DNA of 51,155 bases from Myxacorys californica WJT36-NPBG1 (lineage in GTDB: Bacteria; Cyanobacteriota; Cyanobacteriia; Leptolyngbyales; Leptolyngbyaceae). The stretch lies in assembly GCA_019359315.1 (NCBI GenBank), contig JAHHHO010000041.1, positions 1 to 51,155 on the forward strand. The letters run 5' to 3'. The notes under the pieces are model-generated. The model saw only the letters and a list, made by a program, of their open reading frames with translations. It had not been told where the DNA came from and ran no database searches. The translations under genes and the position numbers were made by a program. Positions 17,924 through 26,336 of the stretch are shown piece after piece (the first letter of the stretch is position 1; every line of letters starts with the position of its first letter).

Positions 17924-19699
17924 TTAAGCCGCAGTTGCACTTCCCAACTGCAGAGCATAGAGATTAGCATAAATACCTTGTTGTGCCATTAGTTCAGCAT
18001 GAGTTCCCCGCTCTACAATTTGTCCTTGCTGAATCACAAAGACTTGATCAGCTTGGCTCACCGTACTAAGGCGATGAGCAATCACAAAACTAGTCCGCCC
18101 TTGTAGCAGACGTGCGATCGCAGATTGCACCAGCGCTTCTGTTCGCGTATCAATACTACTCGTTGCTTCATCGAGAATCAAAATACGTGGATCAACTAAG
18201 ACGGCACGAGCAATACTCAGCAGTTGTCGCTGTCCCTGACTCAACATTGCGCCTCGCTCACCCAACTCAGTCGCATAGCCTTGCGGCAAAGAGGTAATAA
18301 AGTCATGCACATTGGCAACTTGAGCCGCCGCTTCGATCTCTGCGTGCGTCGCTTGCGGACGCCCAAACGCAATGTTTTCTGCAACCGTACCTCGAAAGAG
18401 AACCGTATCTTGCAGAACAATACCAATTTGCCGTCGTAAACTTGCTTGAGTCACCTGACGAATATCAACATCGTCAATCTTGACCGCACCACCCGTCACA
18501 TCATAAAAGCGCAAGATCAAATTGATAATCGTCGTTTTACCTGCGCCTGTCGGCCCAACGAGCGCGATCGTTTGTCCTGAAGCCGCCTGAAAGTTGACGC
18601 CATTGAGAACTCGCTGAGTCGACGTATAGCCAAATTGGACATTCTCGAAGGTTACATCTCCATGAATAGGAGGCATCTCGTAGGCATCGGGTGCATCTTT
18701 GAGCTGAGCCGGTTCATCTAATAGCGCAAAAATGCGTTCTAGACCTGCGATCGCAGATTGGGCTTGAGTATAAAACTGACTCAAAATCTGAATCGGTCGA
18801 AAGAACTGCTGCACATAGAGTAAAAATGCAGTAACAACCCCAACGGTCGCTTGTCCGGTGACTGCCAAGTAGCCCCCATAAGCTAACACTGCTGCGGTCG
18901 CTAGAGTATTCAAAACATCGATCGACGGTAGAAACGCCGCCGTGATTGCAACGGCTTGAATATTAGCATCGCGATTCGCCGCATTCAGTTGTTGAAATTC
19001 TTCAATATTGAGGCGGACTCGATTAAACGCTTGCGCTTCTTTAACGCTACCAATATCTTCTTCAAGCTTCGTAGACAGATCGCCAATCGTCCGACGGGTG
19101 ACTCGAAACCGTTCTCTCGCCCATCGAGAAAACAAGCTAGTCGTCAAAATCATCAGGGGAACAACCAGATTGCTCAACAGTCCGAGTTGTAGATTGATCG
19201 CAAGCATGGCAATGATAATGCCAAGCAAACTAAATAAGTTTCCCAACATCTGTGCGATTGTTTGTCCAAATGCCTGATTGACGGTATTCACATCGTTTAG
19301 CAAACGACTCATCAAATCTCCAGCTTCACTGCGATCGAAGAAGCTAAGCGGCAAACTCTGCACTTTGAGGAAAATGTCTTGTCTCAATTGCGCCAAAATT
19401 CGCTGCACAATCCAACCCACGCGCAAGATTTGTCCCCGAATCGCTTGCACCCCAAAAACATAGTTAACCGTCAATAGGGTCAGCATGAACGCGAGTCCGC
19501 GCACGTTGCCTGGAATAATTAAGTTATCAATTGACCAGCCGATCAGAAACGGGCCTAACGCTTGAGTCGCGGCTCCGAGTGCCACGAGCCCCAGCGCGAC
19601 CGGAACCTCTTTGCGATACGGACGGACATACTGTAGAAACCGTTGTAGCGTCGATCTGGGTCGCGCATTTGCTTTAGGGGCAACAGAATCTGGTTTCAT
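17924..19699 (-). CDS. ABC exporter half-transporter (heterodimer subunit with consensus catalytic Glu)
   Basis: A 591-residue type I (B-family) exporter with a six-helix membrane domain (about 25-320) and an ATPase domain (345-585). Walker A is GPTGAGKT (382-389), the signature is LSQGQ (486-490) instead of LSGGQ, and Walker B ends with the catalytic Glu511 (ILILDEAT). Its ATG overlaps the stop of the upstream subunit by 4 bp (ATGA), so the two are translationally coupled and probably form one heterodimer. The substrate cannot be told; families like this export lipids, peptides or drugs. The non-consensus signature fits the degenerate site of an asymmetric exporter. Confidence 0.92.
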   Translation of the reverse strand: MKPDSVAPKANARPRSTLQRFLQYVRPYRKEVPVALGLVALGAATQALGPFLIGWSIDNLIIPGNVRGLAFMLTLLTVNYVFGVQAIRGQILRVGWIVQRILAQLRQDIFLKVQSLPLSFFDRSEAGDLMSRLLNDVNTVNQAFGQTIAQMLGNLFSLLGIIIAMLAINLQLGLLSNLVVPLMILTTSLFSRWARERFRVTRRTIGDLSTKLEEDIGSVKEAQAFNRVRLNIEEFQQLNAANRDANIQAVAITAAFLPSIDVLNTLATAAVLAYGGYLAVTGQATVGVVTAFLLYVQQFFRPIQILSQFYTQAQSAIAGLERIFALLDEPAQLKDAPDAYEMPPIHGDVTFENVQFGYTSTQRVLNGVNFQAASGQTIALVGPTGAGKTTIINLILRFYDVTGGAVKIDDVDIRQVTQASLRRQIGIVLQDTVLFRGTVAENIAFGRPQATHAEIEAAAQVANVHDFITSLPQGYATELGERGAMLSQGQRQLLSIARAVLVDPRILILDEATSSIDTRTEALVQSAIARLLQGRTSFVIAHRLSTVSQADQVFVIQQGQIVERGTHAELMAQQGIYANLYALQLGSATAA

Positions 19700-21495
19700 C
19701 GCTGTACTCCTGGCTGCGTTTGCTTGACCTGAGATTCTAAAATCGCGCTATACAGTGGACTCGTTGCCAGCAACTCCTCATGGCTACCTTGGGCTACTAA
19801 CTGTCCTTGATCCATCAGCAAGATGCGATCGGCATTTTTGACCGTGCTGATGCGTTGAGCAATCACAAACGAAGTACAGGTTTTGCGCTGCATCAAATCA
19901 TCTAAAGAATCTTGAATTTGGGCGGCAGTTTTGGCATCTACAGCAGAGGTGCTGTCATCGAGAATGAGAATGCGATAGTCGGTGAGAAGGGTTCGCGCGA
20001 TCGCAATCCGCTGTTTTTGTCCGCCTGACAATCCGACTCCTCGTTCACCGATGATCGTATCGTAGCCGTCAGGCAAATCTGAAATGAAGTCATGAATGTG
20101 AGCCGTTTTCGCCGCGTCGATAATCTCATCTATTGTGGCGTCTTGTTTGGCGTAGGCGATGTTATCACCGATCGTTCCCGAAAACAGCGTTGTGTCCTGA
20201 AAGACGATTCCGATGCGCGATCGCAAGCTCGCCAACGAGATATCCCGTACGTCTCGTCCATCAATTCTCACCGCGCCAGATGTGACATCATAAAATCGCG
20301 GAATCAGGTTAATGATCGTGCTTTTGCCCGAACCCGTCATGCCTAAAATAGCAATCAGTTCTTTCGGTTTTGTCTCAAACGAAATTCCTTTCAACGCTTC
20401 GGTCGTTGAGCCAGGATAGCGGAATCGCACATTTTCAAAGGTAATTCTGCCACCACAACGATCGAAGGTGGCGGCTCCGGGACGATCACGAATTTCAATC
20501 TCGGCATCGACGACTTCGTAAATGCGCTCAGCCGATGCTTCCGCTTGTGCGATCGCAGGAGCCGCAAATCCAATCAGCAAGATCGGCTGAAGAATAAAGA
20601 GCAAATAGGAATTAAACGCAACCAGTTCGCCAATAGAGAAGCTGCCGTTAATGACCTGTACGCCTCCAAACCCAATCACAATGACGGTGATCAAATTACT
20701 CAATAAAAAGATGATGGGAAATGTTCCCCGAATGGCACGAATTGTTTTCATATTCGTGTTGATTAATTCTTCGTTTAGGTTGGTATAGCGCGATCGCTCG
20801 GCTCTTTCGCGAACAAACGCTTTAACCACCCGGATTCCCAATAAGTTCTCTTGTAAAACCGCGTTGAGATCGCCTAACTGCTCTTGCACTTGCCGAAACA
20901 AATCTCCGTTTCCCTGCAAAAATCGAATCAGTATCCAACTTGCTAAGGGCACGATCGCTAAGGTAATTAGCGCTAACTGCCAATTCATAATTAGCAAAAT
21001 AATGGCAATGCTCACCAAGGTGACAACTGCCCCGATTACCTGAATTAAACTCGTTCCCACAAAGGTGCGAATTTGCTCAATGTCGCTGGTCACGCGGGTC
21101 AGCAGTTGCGAGGTTTGCGATCGATCGTGATAGCTAAAGCTGAGATTTTCAATTTTGCTGAAAATTTGATTTCGCAGATCGTAAGCCACTCCTTGAGAGG
21201 CGCTTTCTGCCCAGAAGGTTTGACCAAAATTGAAAATTCCGCGCGCGATCGCAGCGACGACCATCCACGCACCACTAATCAAGACAACGCGAAGATTTTG
21301 CTGAGCAATGCCTTGATCAATTCCCCAGCGAAAGAGTTGGGGCGTAATCGCATTGGCACCGGTCAGCAAAAGTAGACTTGCGATCGCGCCAAGAGCAATC
21401 AGCCGATAGCTGCCTAGTTGATGCAGCACTCGCTTGAGAGGCTGCCTTGAAGCATTTTTAGAATTTTTTAGTTTAGTCTTTTTTAGTTTAGTCAA
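19696..21495 (-). CDS. ABC exporter half-transporter (heterodimer subunit with degenerate Walker B)
   Basis: A 599-residue B-family exporter subunit with a basic N-terminus (KKTKLKNSK), six membrane helices (about 30-320) and an ATPase domain. Walker A is GMTGSGKS (385-392), the signature is consensus LSGGQ (489-493), but the residue after Walker B is Asp514 (ILILDDST) instead of the catalytic Glu. Together with the LSQGQ of its partner this predicts one weak and one active ATP site, as in known heterodimeric exporters. It is the first gene of a four-gene minus-strand run that continues with the partner subunit, the OGFr-domain protein and the transglutaminase-like protein. Confidence 0.92.
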   Translation of the reverse strand: MTKLKKTKLKNSKNASRQPLKRVLHQLGSYRLIALGAIASLLLLTGANAITPQLFRWGIDQGIAQQNLRVVLISGAWMVVAAIARGIFNFGQTFWAESASQGVAYDLRNQIFSKIENLSFSYHDRSQTSQLLTRVTSDIEQIRTFVGTSLIQVIGAVVTLVSIAIILLIMNWQLALITLAIVPLASWILIRFLQGNGDLFRQVQEQLGDLNAVLQENLLGIRVVKAFVRERAERSRYTNLNEELINTNMKTIRAIRGTFPIIFLLSNLITVIVIGFGGVQVINGSFSIGELVAFNSYLLFILQPILLIGFAAPAIAQAEASAERIYEVVDAEIEIRDRPGAATFDRCGGRITFENVRFRYPGSTTEALKGISFETKPKELIAILGMTGSGKSTIINLIPRFYDVTSGAVRIDGRDVRDISLASLRSRIGIVFQDTTLFSGTIGDNIAYAKQDATIDEIIDAAKTAHIHDFISDLPDGYDTIIGERGVGLSGGQKQRIAIARTLLTDYRILILDDSTSAVDAKTAAQIQDSLDDLMQRKTCTSFVIAQRISTVKNADRILLMDQGQLVAQGSHEELLATSPLYSAILESQVKQTQPGVQR

Positions 21496-21681
21496 AGAGA
21501 TTCAACCTAGCAGATGACATCAGAAAAACAGCGAACGGACATTCAATAACGCCGCTCGCCTAATTCTCCCTGCAAGGCTTTTGTAGATCAAGTACTAGGT
21601 AAAACTTCTATCGATAGAGTGAATTTTACAAGGTGCTTTACTGAAAAAAACGATCGAAGCTGTTATGGAGCGTCTAAAGAA

Positions 21682-22386
21682 TTACTGGCCGCCAGCAGAA
21701 AAGATGTAGGGGGAGACGATCTTGGGAGCTTTACCAGAAGCGACGAGGGCTTGATAAATTGAGGCAGCGACCTCAGCACGGGTTGACGCTCGATTTGGGT
21801 TAAGGAACTTGACATTGGGATAGTTCACAGCGATCAGCCGAAAGACCGCAGCCGCCACGCCATCCTCGGCATAGTAAGGAATTGACTCGTAGTCACTGAA
21901 ACCACCGATTACTGTAATGTTGGTTCCTTGAGGCTCAAGTTGCAGCCCACTCGCAAGGGCAACTAAGACTTGAGCGCGAGGCATCGCTTGAGCAGGATTG
22001 AAAACACTGCCGGGATAGCCACTCAAAAAGCCTTCTGTGTAAGCGGCTTGGATAGCTCTAGATGCCCAGTAGCGGCTTGGCACATCTTTAAAGCGAATGG
22101 CACTGCGGACAGCAGATCGATCGAATGCTTGATCTACCATGACCGCAAACTCGGCACGGGTAACAGGAGCGTTTGGGCGAAAGCTACCATCCGGGAAGCC
22201 ACGGATTATACCCCGATCTGCTAATGGTTGAATAAAGCCTGCTGCCCAATTGCTCGACTGCACATCTGAAAAGGTGGTTTGCGCCTGAACCGGAACCCGC
22301 ACCATGAGCACTGCGAGCGTGCCGACGGTCAAGCTCAGTGCTCTGACGAGGACAGTACTACTAGAGAATTTAAATCGAATGGACAT
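21682..22386 (-). CDS. Secreted SLH-domain protein
   Basis: A 234-residue exported protein. Residues 1-36 form a signal peptide (basic start, hydrophobic core around 15-30, cleavage probably after VQA). Three S-layer homology domains follow (about 38-80, 97-140, 160-215), with the hallmark patterns NWAAGFIQPLADRGII and GSFRPNAPVTRAEFAVMV. SLH domains hold proteins to cell-wall polymers, and in cyanobacteria they link outer-membrane proteins to peptidoglycan. Nothing else is attached here, so this is probably a periplasmic or wall-bound structural protein. It precedes no other gene closely except the glycoside hydrolase 90 bp upstream on the same strand. Confidence 0.9.
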   Translation of the reverse strand: MSIRFKFSSSTVLVRALSLTVGTLAVLMVRVPVQAQTTFSDVQSSNWAAGFIQPLADRGIIRGFPDGSFRPNAPVTRAEFAVMVDQAFDRSAVRSAIRFKDVPSRYWASRAIQAAYTEGFLSGYPGSVFNPAQAMPRAQVLVALASGLQLEPQGTNITVIGGFSDYESIPYYAEDGVAAAVFRLIAVNYPNVKFLNPNRASTRAEVAASIYQALVASGKAPKIVSPYIFSAGGQ

Positions 22387-22476
22387 TAGTTATCGTTAGT
22401 TATTGTTTAGTGATGAGGCAGAGCTTAGTTGAGATGAGTGATACCAACTTTGATTTGTGAACGTGACAGATCTGCT

Positions 22477-23766
22477 TTACGGTGAGCTAGGTAACGAGAA
22501 CTTGCTATCCTGTAGCACTGGAGTTGAGCCAGGCTTCGGCAACTCAAACGGCTGCACGGTTGTAATCGATCGCAGGGCTGGAGCCGGAAACAGTGCTTGA
22601 AATCCTGCTTGTCGGTAGTTCGTTTCTTCTGGAGCCGCTTCCCAGAGACTTTCATAGTAAAAGAAAGAGACGCCTAAGCCTCGGTCTTGCGCGGCTCGCA
22701 CTTGCTCCTGAATTTGGGCAATTCCGACTGGGCTAGTTCTCAAGCCCGTTAAAATACCAACGCCTGTCGGAATCTTCCGTTGCGTTTCCTGCAGTTCTGG
22801 ACGGGAAAGCTGGCTAATAAAGCTTTGCAGGTTTGGGCGATAGACTTGCACAATCAATTCGTCGGCAATACCTTGTCGCACCCACGCAAGCCAATCTTGC
22901 AGATGAAACTTGTAGGCAAGATCATAGTAGTTGGGAGAAATCGAGAAGATGGCGTAGGGCTTCCGCTCTCTCACCGCTTTTTTTAGTTGCGCCATAAACG
23001 CCGTAATCTTATCGGCACGCCAACGCATCCAGGCCGGATCAGTTGGACTTAATGGCGTTTTCTTGGTCTCTTTTTTGTAGAGCGCAGTCGTATAGTCGTC
23101 AAATCCAAATTCTCTCGGCAGACTCATGTTGTCATCAAATTGAATGCCGTCAACATCATATTGAGTCACAACTTCTACCACGAGATCAGTAATGAATTTT
23201 TGAACATCGGGGCGGAATGGATTGAGCCACACCACCTCACCTGCACCACTAATGGACGTCTGACTGCCATCGCGCCGTTGGGTAATCCATTCGGGATGAT
23301 TCAGCACCAGTTCTGAAGTTTCGGGAGCCATCAGCCCAAACTCAAACCAGGGCATCACAAGTAGGCTACGCTGATGCGCTTTGTCAATCAGATCGGCAAG
23401 AATGTCATGTCCATCTGACCCCTTGTAAACAAAGGGCTGAATGCCCTGTTGTTGAGCGATCGCGCTAGGATACATAACATAGCCAGAGTTCCACACAACG
23501 GGATAGATTGAATTAAAATTTAGCCTTCCAAGCTGATCTACGGCATCTTGCACTTTGGCGCGATCTTTCAGGACATCTAAATCGTTAATCGTCATCCAAA
23601 CGCCGCGAATTTCTTGGCGAGACTGAGCGACTCCAGGAGTGACGCTGCCGAGAAGCACCACGGTGACGAAGGTGACGACAAACAGAAGTGGGAAAAGATT
23701 TTGGACGATTCGCCGCCAACGTCGAAAAATAAACCGAGATTGCATAGGTATCAATAGTGAACTCAT
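22477..23766 (-). CDS. GHL10-type glycoside hydrolase-like protein, exported
   Basis: The protein belongs to the glycosyl-hydrolase-like family GHL10 (old DUF187), TIM-barrel enzymes thought to cleave surface or wall glycans. Typical segments are EIRGVWMTINDLDVL near the start, NFNSIYPVVWNSGYVMYPS, YDVDGIQFDDNMSLP (with acidic residues at the active face) and ISPNYYDLAYKFHLQDW. The N-terminus has arginines (FRRWRRI) then a long hydrophobic segment ending GVAQS, a signal peptide or anchor. I chose M at 23766 (430 residues) because the frame up to 23865 runs into repeats; M at 23745 is equally possible and no ribosome site settles it. The next gene downstream encodes an SLH protein. Confidence 0.85.
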   Translation of the reverse strand: MSSLLIPMQSRFIFRRWRRIVQNLFPLLFVVTFVTVVLLGSVTPGVAQSRQEIRGVWMTINDLDVLKDRAKVQDAVDQLGRLNFNSIYPVVWNSGYVMYPSAIAQQQGIQPFVYKGSDGHDILADLIDKAHQRSLLVMPWFEFGLMAPETSELVLNHPEWITQRRDGSQTSISGAGEVVWLNPFRPDVQKFITDLVVEVVTQYDVDGIQFDDNMSLPREFGFDDYTTALYKKETKKTPLSPTDPAWMRWRADKITAFMAQLKKAVRERKPYAIFSISPNYYDLAYKFHLQDWLAWVRQGIADELIVQVYRPNLQSFISQLSRPELQETQRKIPTGVGILTGLRTSPVGIAQIQEQVRAAQDRGLGVSFFYYESLWEAAPEETNYRQAGFQALFPAPALRSITTVQPFELPKPGSTPVLQDSKFSLPSSP

Positions 23767-23834
23767 GAATTCAGACGTGTGCTTCTTTAACAACTGCTCC
23801 TGTCGGTGCTTGTGCTGAAATTTAGTGTTCGATC

Positions 23835-23929
23835 GTTTACAAACATTTAGTTTACAAACATTCAATACACACTGATTTAATACACACTGTGTTTACGAAC
23901 CTTTAATACACACTTAACACACACTGTAG
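23835..23929. repeat. 15-bp-period direct repeats upstream of the glycoside hydrolase gene
   Basis: GTTTACAAACATTTA (23835-23849) and GTTTACAAACATTCA (23850-23864) are followed by ATACACACTGATTTA (23865-23879) and ATACACACTGTGTTT (23880-23894), then degraded copies to about 23929. They lie 70-165 bp upstream of the chosen start, where a promoter or operator would be. Apart from these and the hairpin at 24131-24176, nothing was seen in 23767-24206. Confidence 0.7.
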
Positions 23930-24130
23930 ACCGAAGGAATAAGCGGTTCAACAAATTAGGGACGCTTAGATTTGTGCAGTAATAATTGTTTGGACAGATG
24001 ATTTGACGTTGCGAGGCGATAAATAGTGCCCACCAGAATTTAGTGTTCGTAGGAATATAGAGAACCCTTCTAAATAGAGATGTGTTATTTGAGATTTTCT
24101 GAAACTCTTTAACGTTGCCCTAAAAACATT

Positions 24131-24176
24131 ATGGGATGGGCATCTTGCCTAACCCTAGACAAGACACCCATCCCAT
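24131..24176 (-). terminator. Strong hairpin terminator after the HTH-like gene
   Basis: ATGGGATGGGCATCTTG (24131-24147) pairs with CAAGACACCCATCCCAT (24160-24176), 15 of 17 positions, around a 12-nt loop. On the minus strand the stem is followed by AATGTTTTT. It lies 30 bp past the stop of the gene at 24207-24575. Confidence 0.75.
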
Positions 24177-24206
24177 AGAAAGAAAATTTTAGTTGGTATT
24201 GAAAGA

Positions 24207-24575
24207 TTATCCAGCGATCGCTTCAAGCTCCGACTCTGCATCTTCAGCAAAGTCGCCAGAGATATCCTCAGCGTGAGCCTTGCGTGATCGTCGGGTTCGA
24301 CGCGGTTGAGCGGGGTCTTTTTGGCTCATGGCAAGATAGCGCTTGAGAGTGGAAGGGCTAATGTCGATCTCTTGCTCAGCGAGGACGCGAGCAAGTTCGT
24401 CATAGTCATATCCCTTGTCAAGCGACTCTCTAAGATCTTGCTGTAGCATCTCGATCGCTTGTCGCAACGAGATGGTTGAGTCTGGTTTTTCAGGCAGGTC
24501 TCCTAATAATGATGCAGCTTGGTCAAGCATGGTTGTTTGCACCTTGACAGCAGCATTCGATTTTCTATTCACCAT
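24207..24575 (-). CDS. Small HTH-like putative DNA-binding protein
   Basis: A 122-residue protein; AGGA seven bases before the ATG supports the start. The centre (about 37-83) is a helical SLRQAIEMLQQDLRESLDKG followed by YDYDELARVLAEQEIDISPSTLKRYL, which reads as a helix-turn-helix of the kind found in small plasmid or mobilisation-linked regulators. The next 15 residues are strongly basic (RRTRRSRK) and the tail is acidic. I do not recognise a named family. It stands alone with its own terminator, so it is monocistronic. Likely role: DNA binding; the target is unknown. Confidence 0.7.
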   Translation of the reverse strand: MVNRKSNAAVKVQTTMLDQAASLLGDLPEKPDSTISLRQAIEMLQQDLRESLDKGYDYDELARVLAEQEIDISPSTLKRYLAMSQKDPAQPRRTRRSRKAHAEDISGDFAEDAESELEAIAG

Positions 24576-24757
24576 AAAAATTCCTGAAGTGTTAATGAAT
24601 GTAATTCCACTTATTCTAATTGCTGCTTCCCTTCGATATCACTAGTCTATGCTCTTATCTTAGATAGATATTGATTCATCTTTTAGGTAGAAATTTTATA
24701 TACATAGCTGCAATTAGCCCCAAGCGCAACCAAAAAGTAGCATTGTAGGAAATCATC

Positions 24758-24799
24758 AACGCTTGGCCTGCTAGTTTAAACGCTTGGCTTGCCAATTTA
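24758..24799 (+). repeat. 21-bp direct duplication upstream of thiG
   Basis: AACGCTTGGCCTGCTAGTTTA (24758-24778) and AACGCTTGGCTTGCCAATTTA (24779-24799) are adjacent 21-bp copies differing at 3 positions; a degenerate third unit with CGCCAAG follows. The region 24576-24921 has no gene. I found no thi-box elements (CUGAGA, ACCUGA) of a TPP riboswitch. Confidence 0.75.
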
Positions 24800-24921
24800 A
24801 TTGCTCGCCAAGTTGAGATTCATGCTTCTCAAGGTTAAGACGTATCGCTCTCCGTCATAATGGATGTGCAACCCGCGATTAGCGTGACGCGCAACTCCAA
24901 CGGAAACGAGGCAAGATTGAG

Positions 24922-25749
24922 ATGCAGACCTTAGACAAGCCCCTAGACACAACTTTGGATGATTCACTCATCATTGCAGGGCGATCCTTTAAATCACGCT
25001 TGATGACCGGAACAGGCAAGTATCGAACGTTTGAAGAGATGCGACAGAGCATCGCGGCGAGCGAGTGTGAAATTGTCACTGTCGCGGTTCGCCGGGTTCA
25101 AACCCAAGCCCCCGGCCATGAAGGACTTGCAGAAGCATTAGATTGGAGCAAAATTTGGATGCTGCCCAATACGGCAGGATGTCAAACGGCGGAAGATGCA
25201 GTTCGAGTCGCTCGACTAGGGCGAGAACTGGCAAAGCTACTCGGTCAAGAAGACAATAATTTCGTCAAACTAGAAGTGATTCCCGATGCAAAATACTTGC
25301 TGCCCGACCCGATTGGCACACTAGAGGCAGCGGAACAACTGGTAAAAGAAGGGTTTGCCGTGTTGCCCTACATCAACGCTGATCCGCTCTTAGCTAAGCG
25401 GTTAGAAGAGGTGGGCTGCGCGACCGTAATGCCGCTTGGTTCTCCGATTGGATCAGGTCAAGGGATTAAAAATACGGCCAATATTCAAATCATCATTGAG
25501 AATGCAACTGTCCCGGTTGTCGTAGATGCAGGCATTGGCACTCCTAGCGAAGCCGCACAGGCGATGGAAATGGGAGCCGATGCTCTGTTAATTAATACCG
25601 CGATCGCACAAGCCGTAAACCCTCCTGCAATGGCACGCGCTATGAAGCTCGCCTACCAAGCTGGACGCCTTGCTTATCAAGCTGGACGCATTCCCGTAAA
25701 AGCTTATGCCAGCGCCAGTTCTCCTCTGACTGGAACGATCAGCAGCTAA
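24922..25749 (+). CDS. thiG: Thiazole synthase ThiG
   Basis: A 275-residue TIM-barrel enzyme that makes the thiazole phosphate half of thiamine from deoxyxylulose phosphate, dehydroglycine and the ThiS thiocarboxylate, in the cytoplasm. Lys116 ([17 protein letters not shown]) is the expected Schiff-base lysine. Other family marks are [34 protein letters not shown] and the phosphate-binding [25 protein letters not shown]. The length is normal. No thiS, thiO or thiC lies beside it. No TPP riboswitch is visible upstream, only a 21-bp duplication. Confidence 0.96.
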   Translation: MQTLDKPLDTTLDDSLIIAGRSFKSRLMTGTGKYRTFEEMRQSIAASECEIVTVAVRRVQTQAPGHEGLAEALDWSKIWMLPNTAGCQTAEDAVRVARLGRELAKLLGQEDNNFVKLEVIPDAKYLLPDPIGTLEAAEQLVKEGFAVLPYINADPLLAKRLEEVGCATVMPLGSPIGSGQGIKNTANIQIIIENATVPVVVDAGIGTPSEAAQAMEMGADALLINTAIAQAVNPPAMARAMKLAYQAGRLAYQAGRIPVKAYASASSPLTGTISS

Positions 25750-25850
25750 TCTACACCTTCTTCACCCTGATTATTGCGATTTCCTCCTTACGTTAGAGAG
25801 TGGTTCGTCAAACTTTGTTACAATTGCTAAAACTATTGAGGAAAAACGCT

Positions 25851-26021
25851 ATGCGATATACAGAAGAAGAGGGCGGTCGTTTAAACAATTACGCGATCGA
25901 GCCGAAAATGTATCAAGCAGAGCCTCCTACCGCAACGCAGAAGCGGAATTTTGTGATTTTGGGTGTGGTTGGTACAGTATTAGTGAGCGGATTAATGTTT
26001 GTTGCATTTGCTGTGTCGTAG
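25851..26021 (+). CDS. Ssl1498-type light-harvesting-like small membrane protein
   Basis: I start it at ATG 25851, with GAGG nine bases upstream. The 56-residue protein matches the Ssl1498 family of cyanobacteria: MRYTEEEGGRLNNYAIEPKMYQAEPPT, then one membrane helix (about 31-54, FVILGVVGTVLVSGLMFVAFAV). It is related in layout to high-light-inducible proteins, but lacks their chlorophyll-binding ExxNxR motif in the helix, so pigment binding is not shown. It probably sits in the thylakoid membrane. A terminator follows at 26084-26120, so it is monocistronic. Confidence 0.88.
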   Translation: MRYTEEEGGRLNNYAIEPKMYQAEPPTATQKRNFVILGVVGTVLVSGLMFVAFAVS

Positions 26022-26083
26022 GTCAGCAAAGCCAAGAATTGTCGAGCGTGTTGAAAACTAAGCGCTACTGTAGCGTTCATTTC

Positions 26084-26120
26084 ACCAGGTCACTTACTGT
26101 GTTGAGTCACCTGGTTTTTT
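26084..26120 (+). terminator. Intrinsic terminator after the Ssl1498-type gene
   Basis: ACCAGGT (26084-26090) pairs with ACCTGGT (26109-26115) over an 18-nt loop and is followed by TTTTTT. It is 62 bp past the stop. The rest of 26022-26336 holds only a small hairpin near 26310-26329 just before the next gene. Confidence 0.75.
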
Positions 26121-26336
26121 AGTAGAATTTTTCGTCTACTGTTGCGTCTAGAGGGTTTGTGTGTAAACTCTATATCTAACGAGAGGACATGTCTAACGGG
26201 AAAATTGAGCTATCAAAACCTAATTTACGCCTTCAAGCTCCAAGGATCACTTGTTCTGTCCTGACATCAGCCAAATTGCGCGAAGAGATCAGTAATTCAT
26301 AATTTTATAGAGGCGGCTTGACAAGCCTCCGTCCCT

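Noticed and set aside
24576-24921. Possible TPP riboswitch before thiG
   Set aside because: The CUGAGA and ACCUGA-type thi-box elements are not seen.
25640-25690. [14 protein letters not shown] doubling in ThiG, also 21 bp
   Set aside because: ThiG homologues typically have a related AGR-x-A-x-x-AGR pattern there, so this looks like family sequence and not a new duplication.
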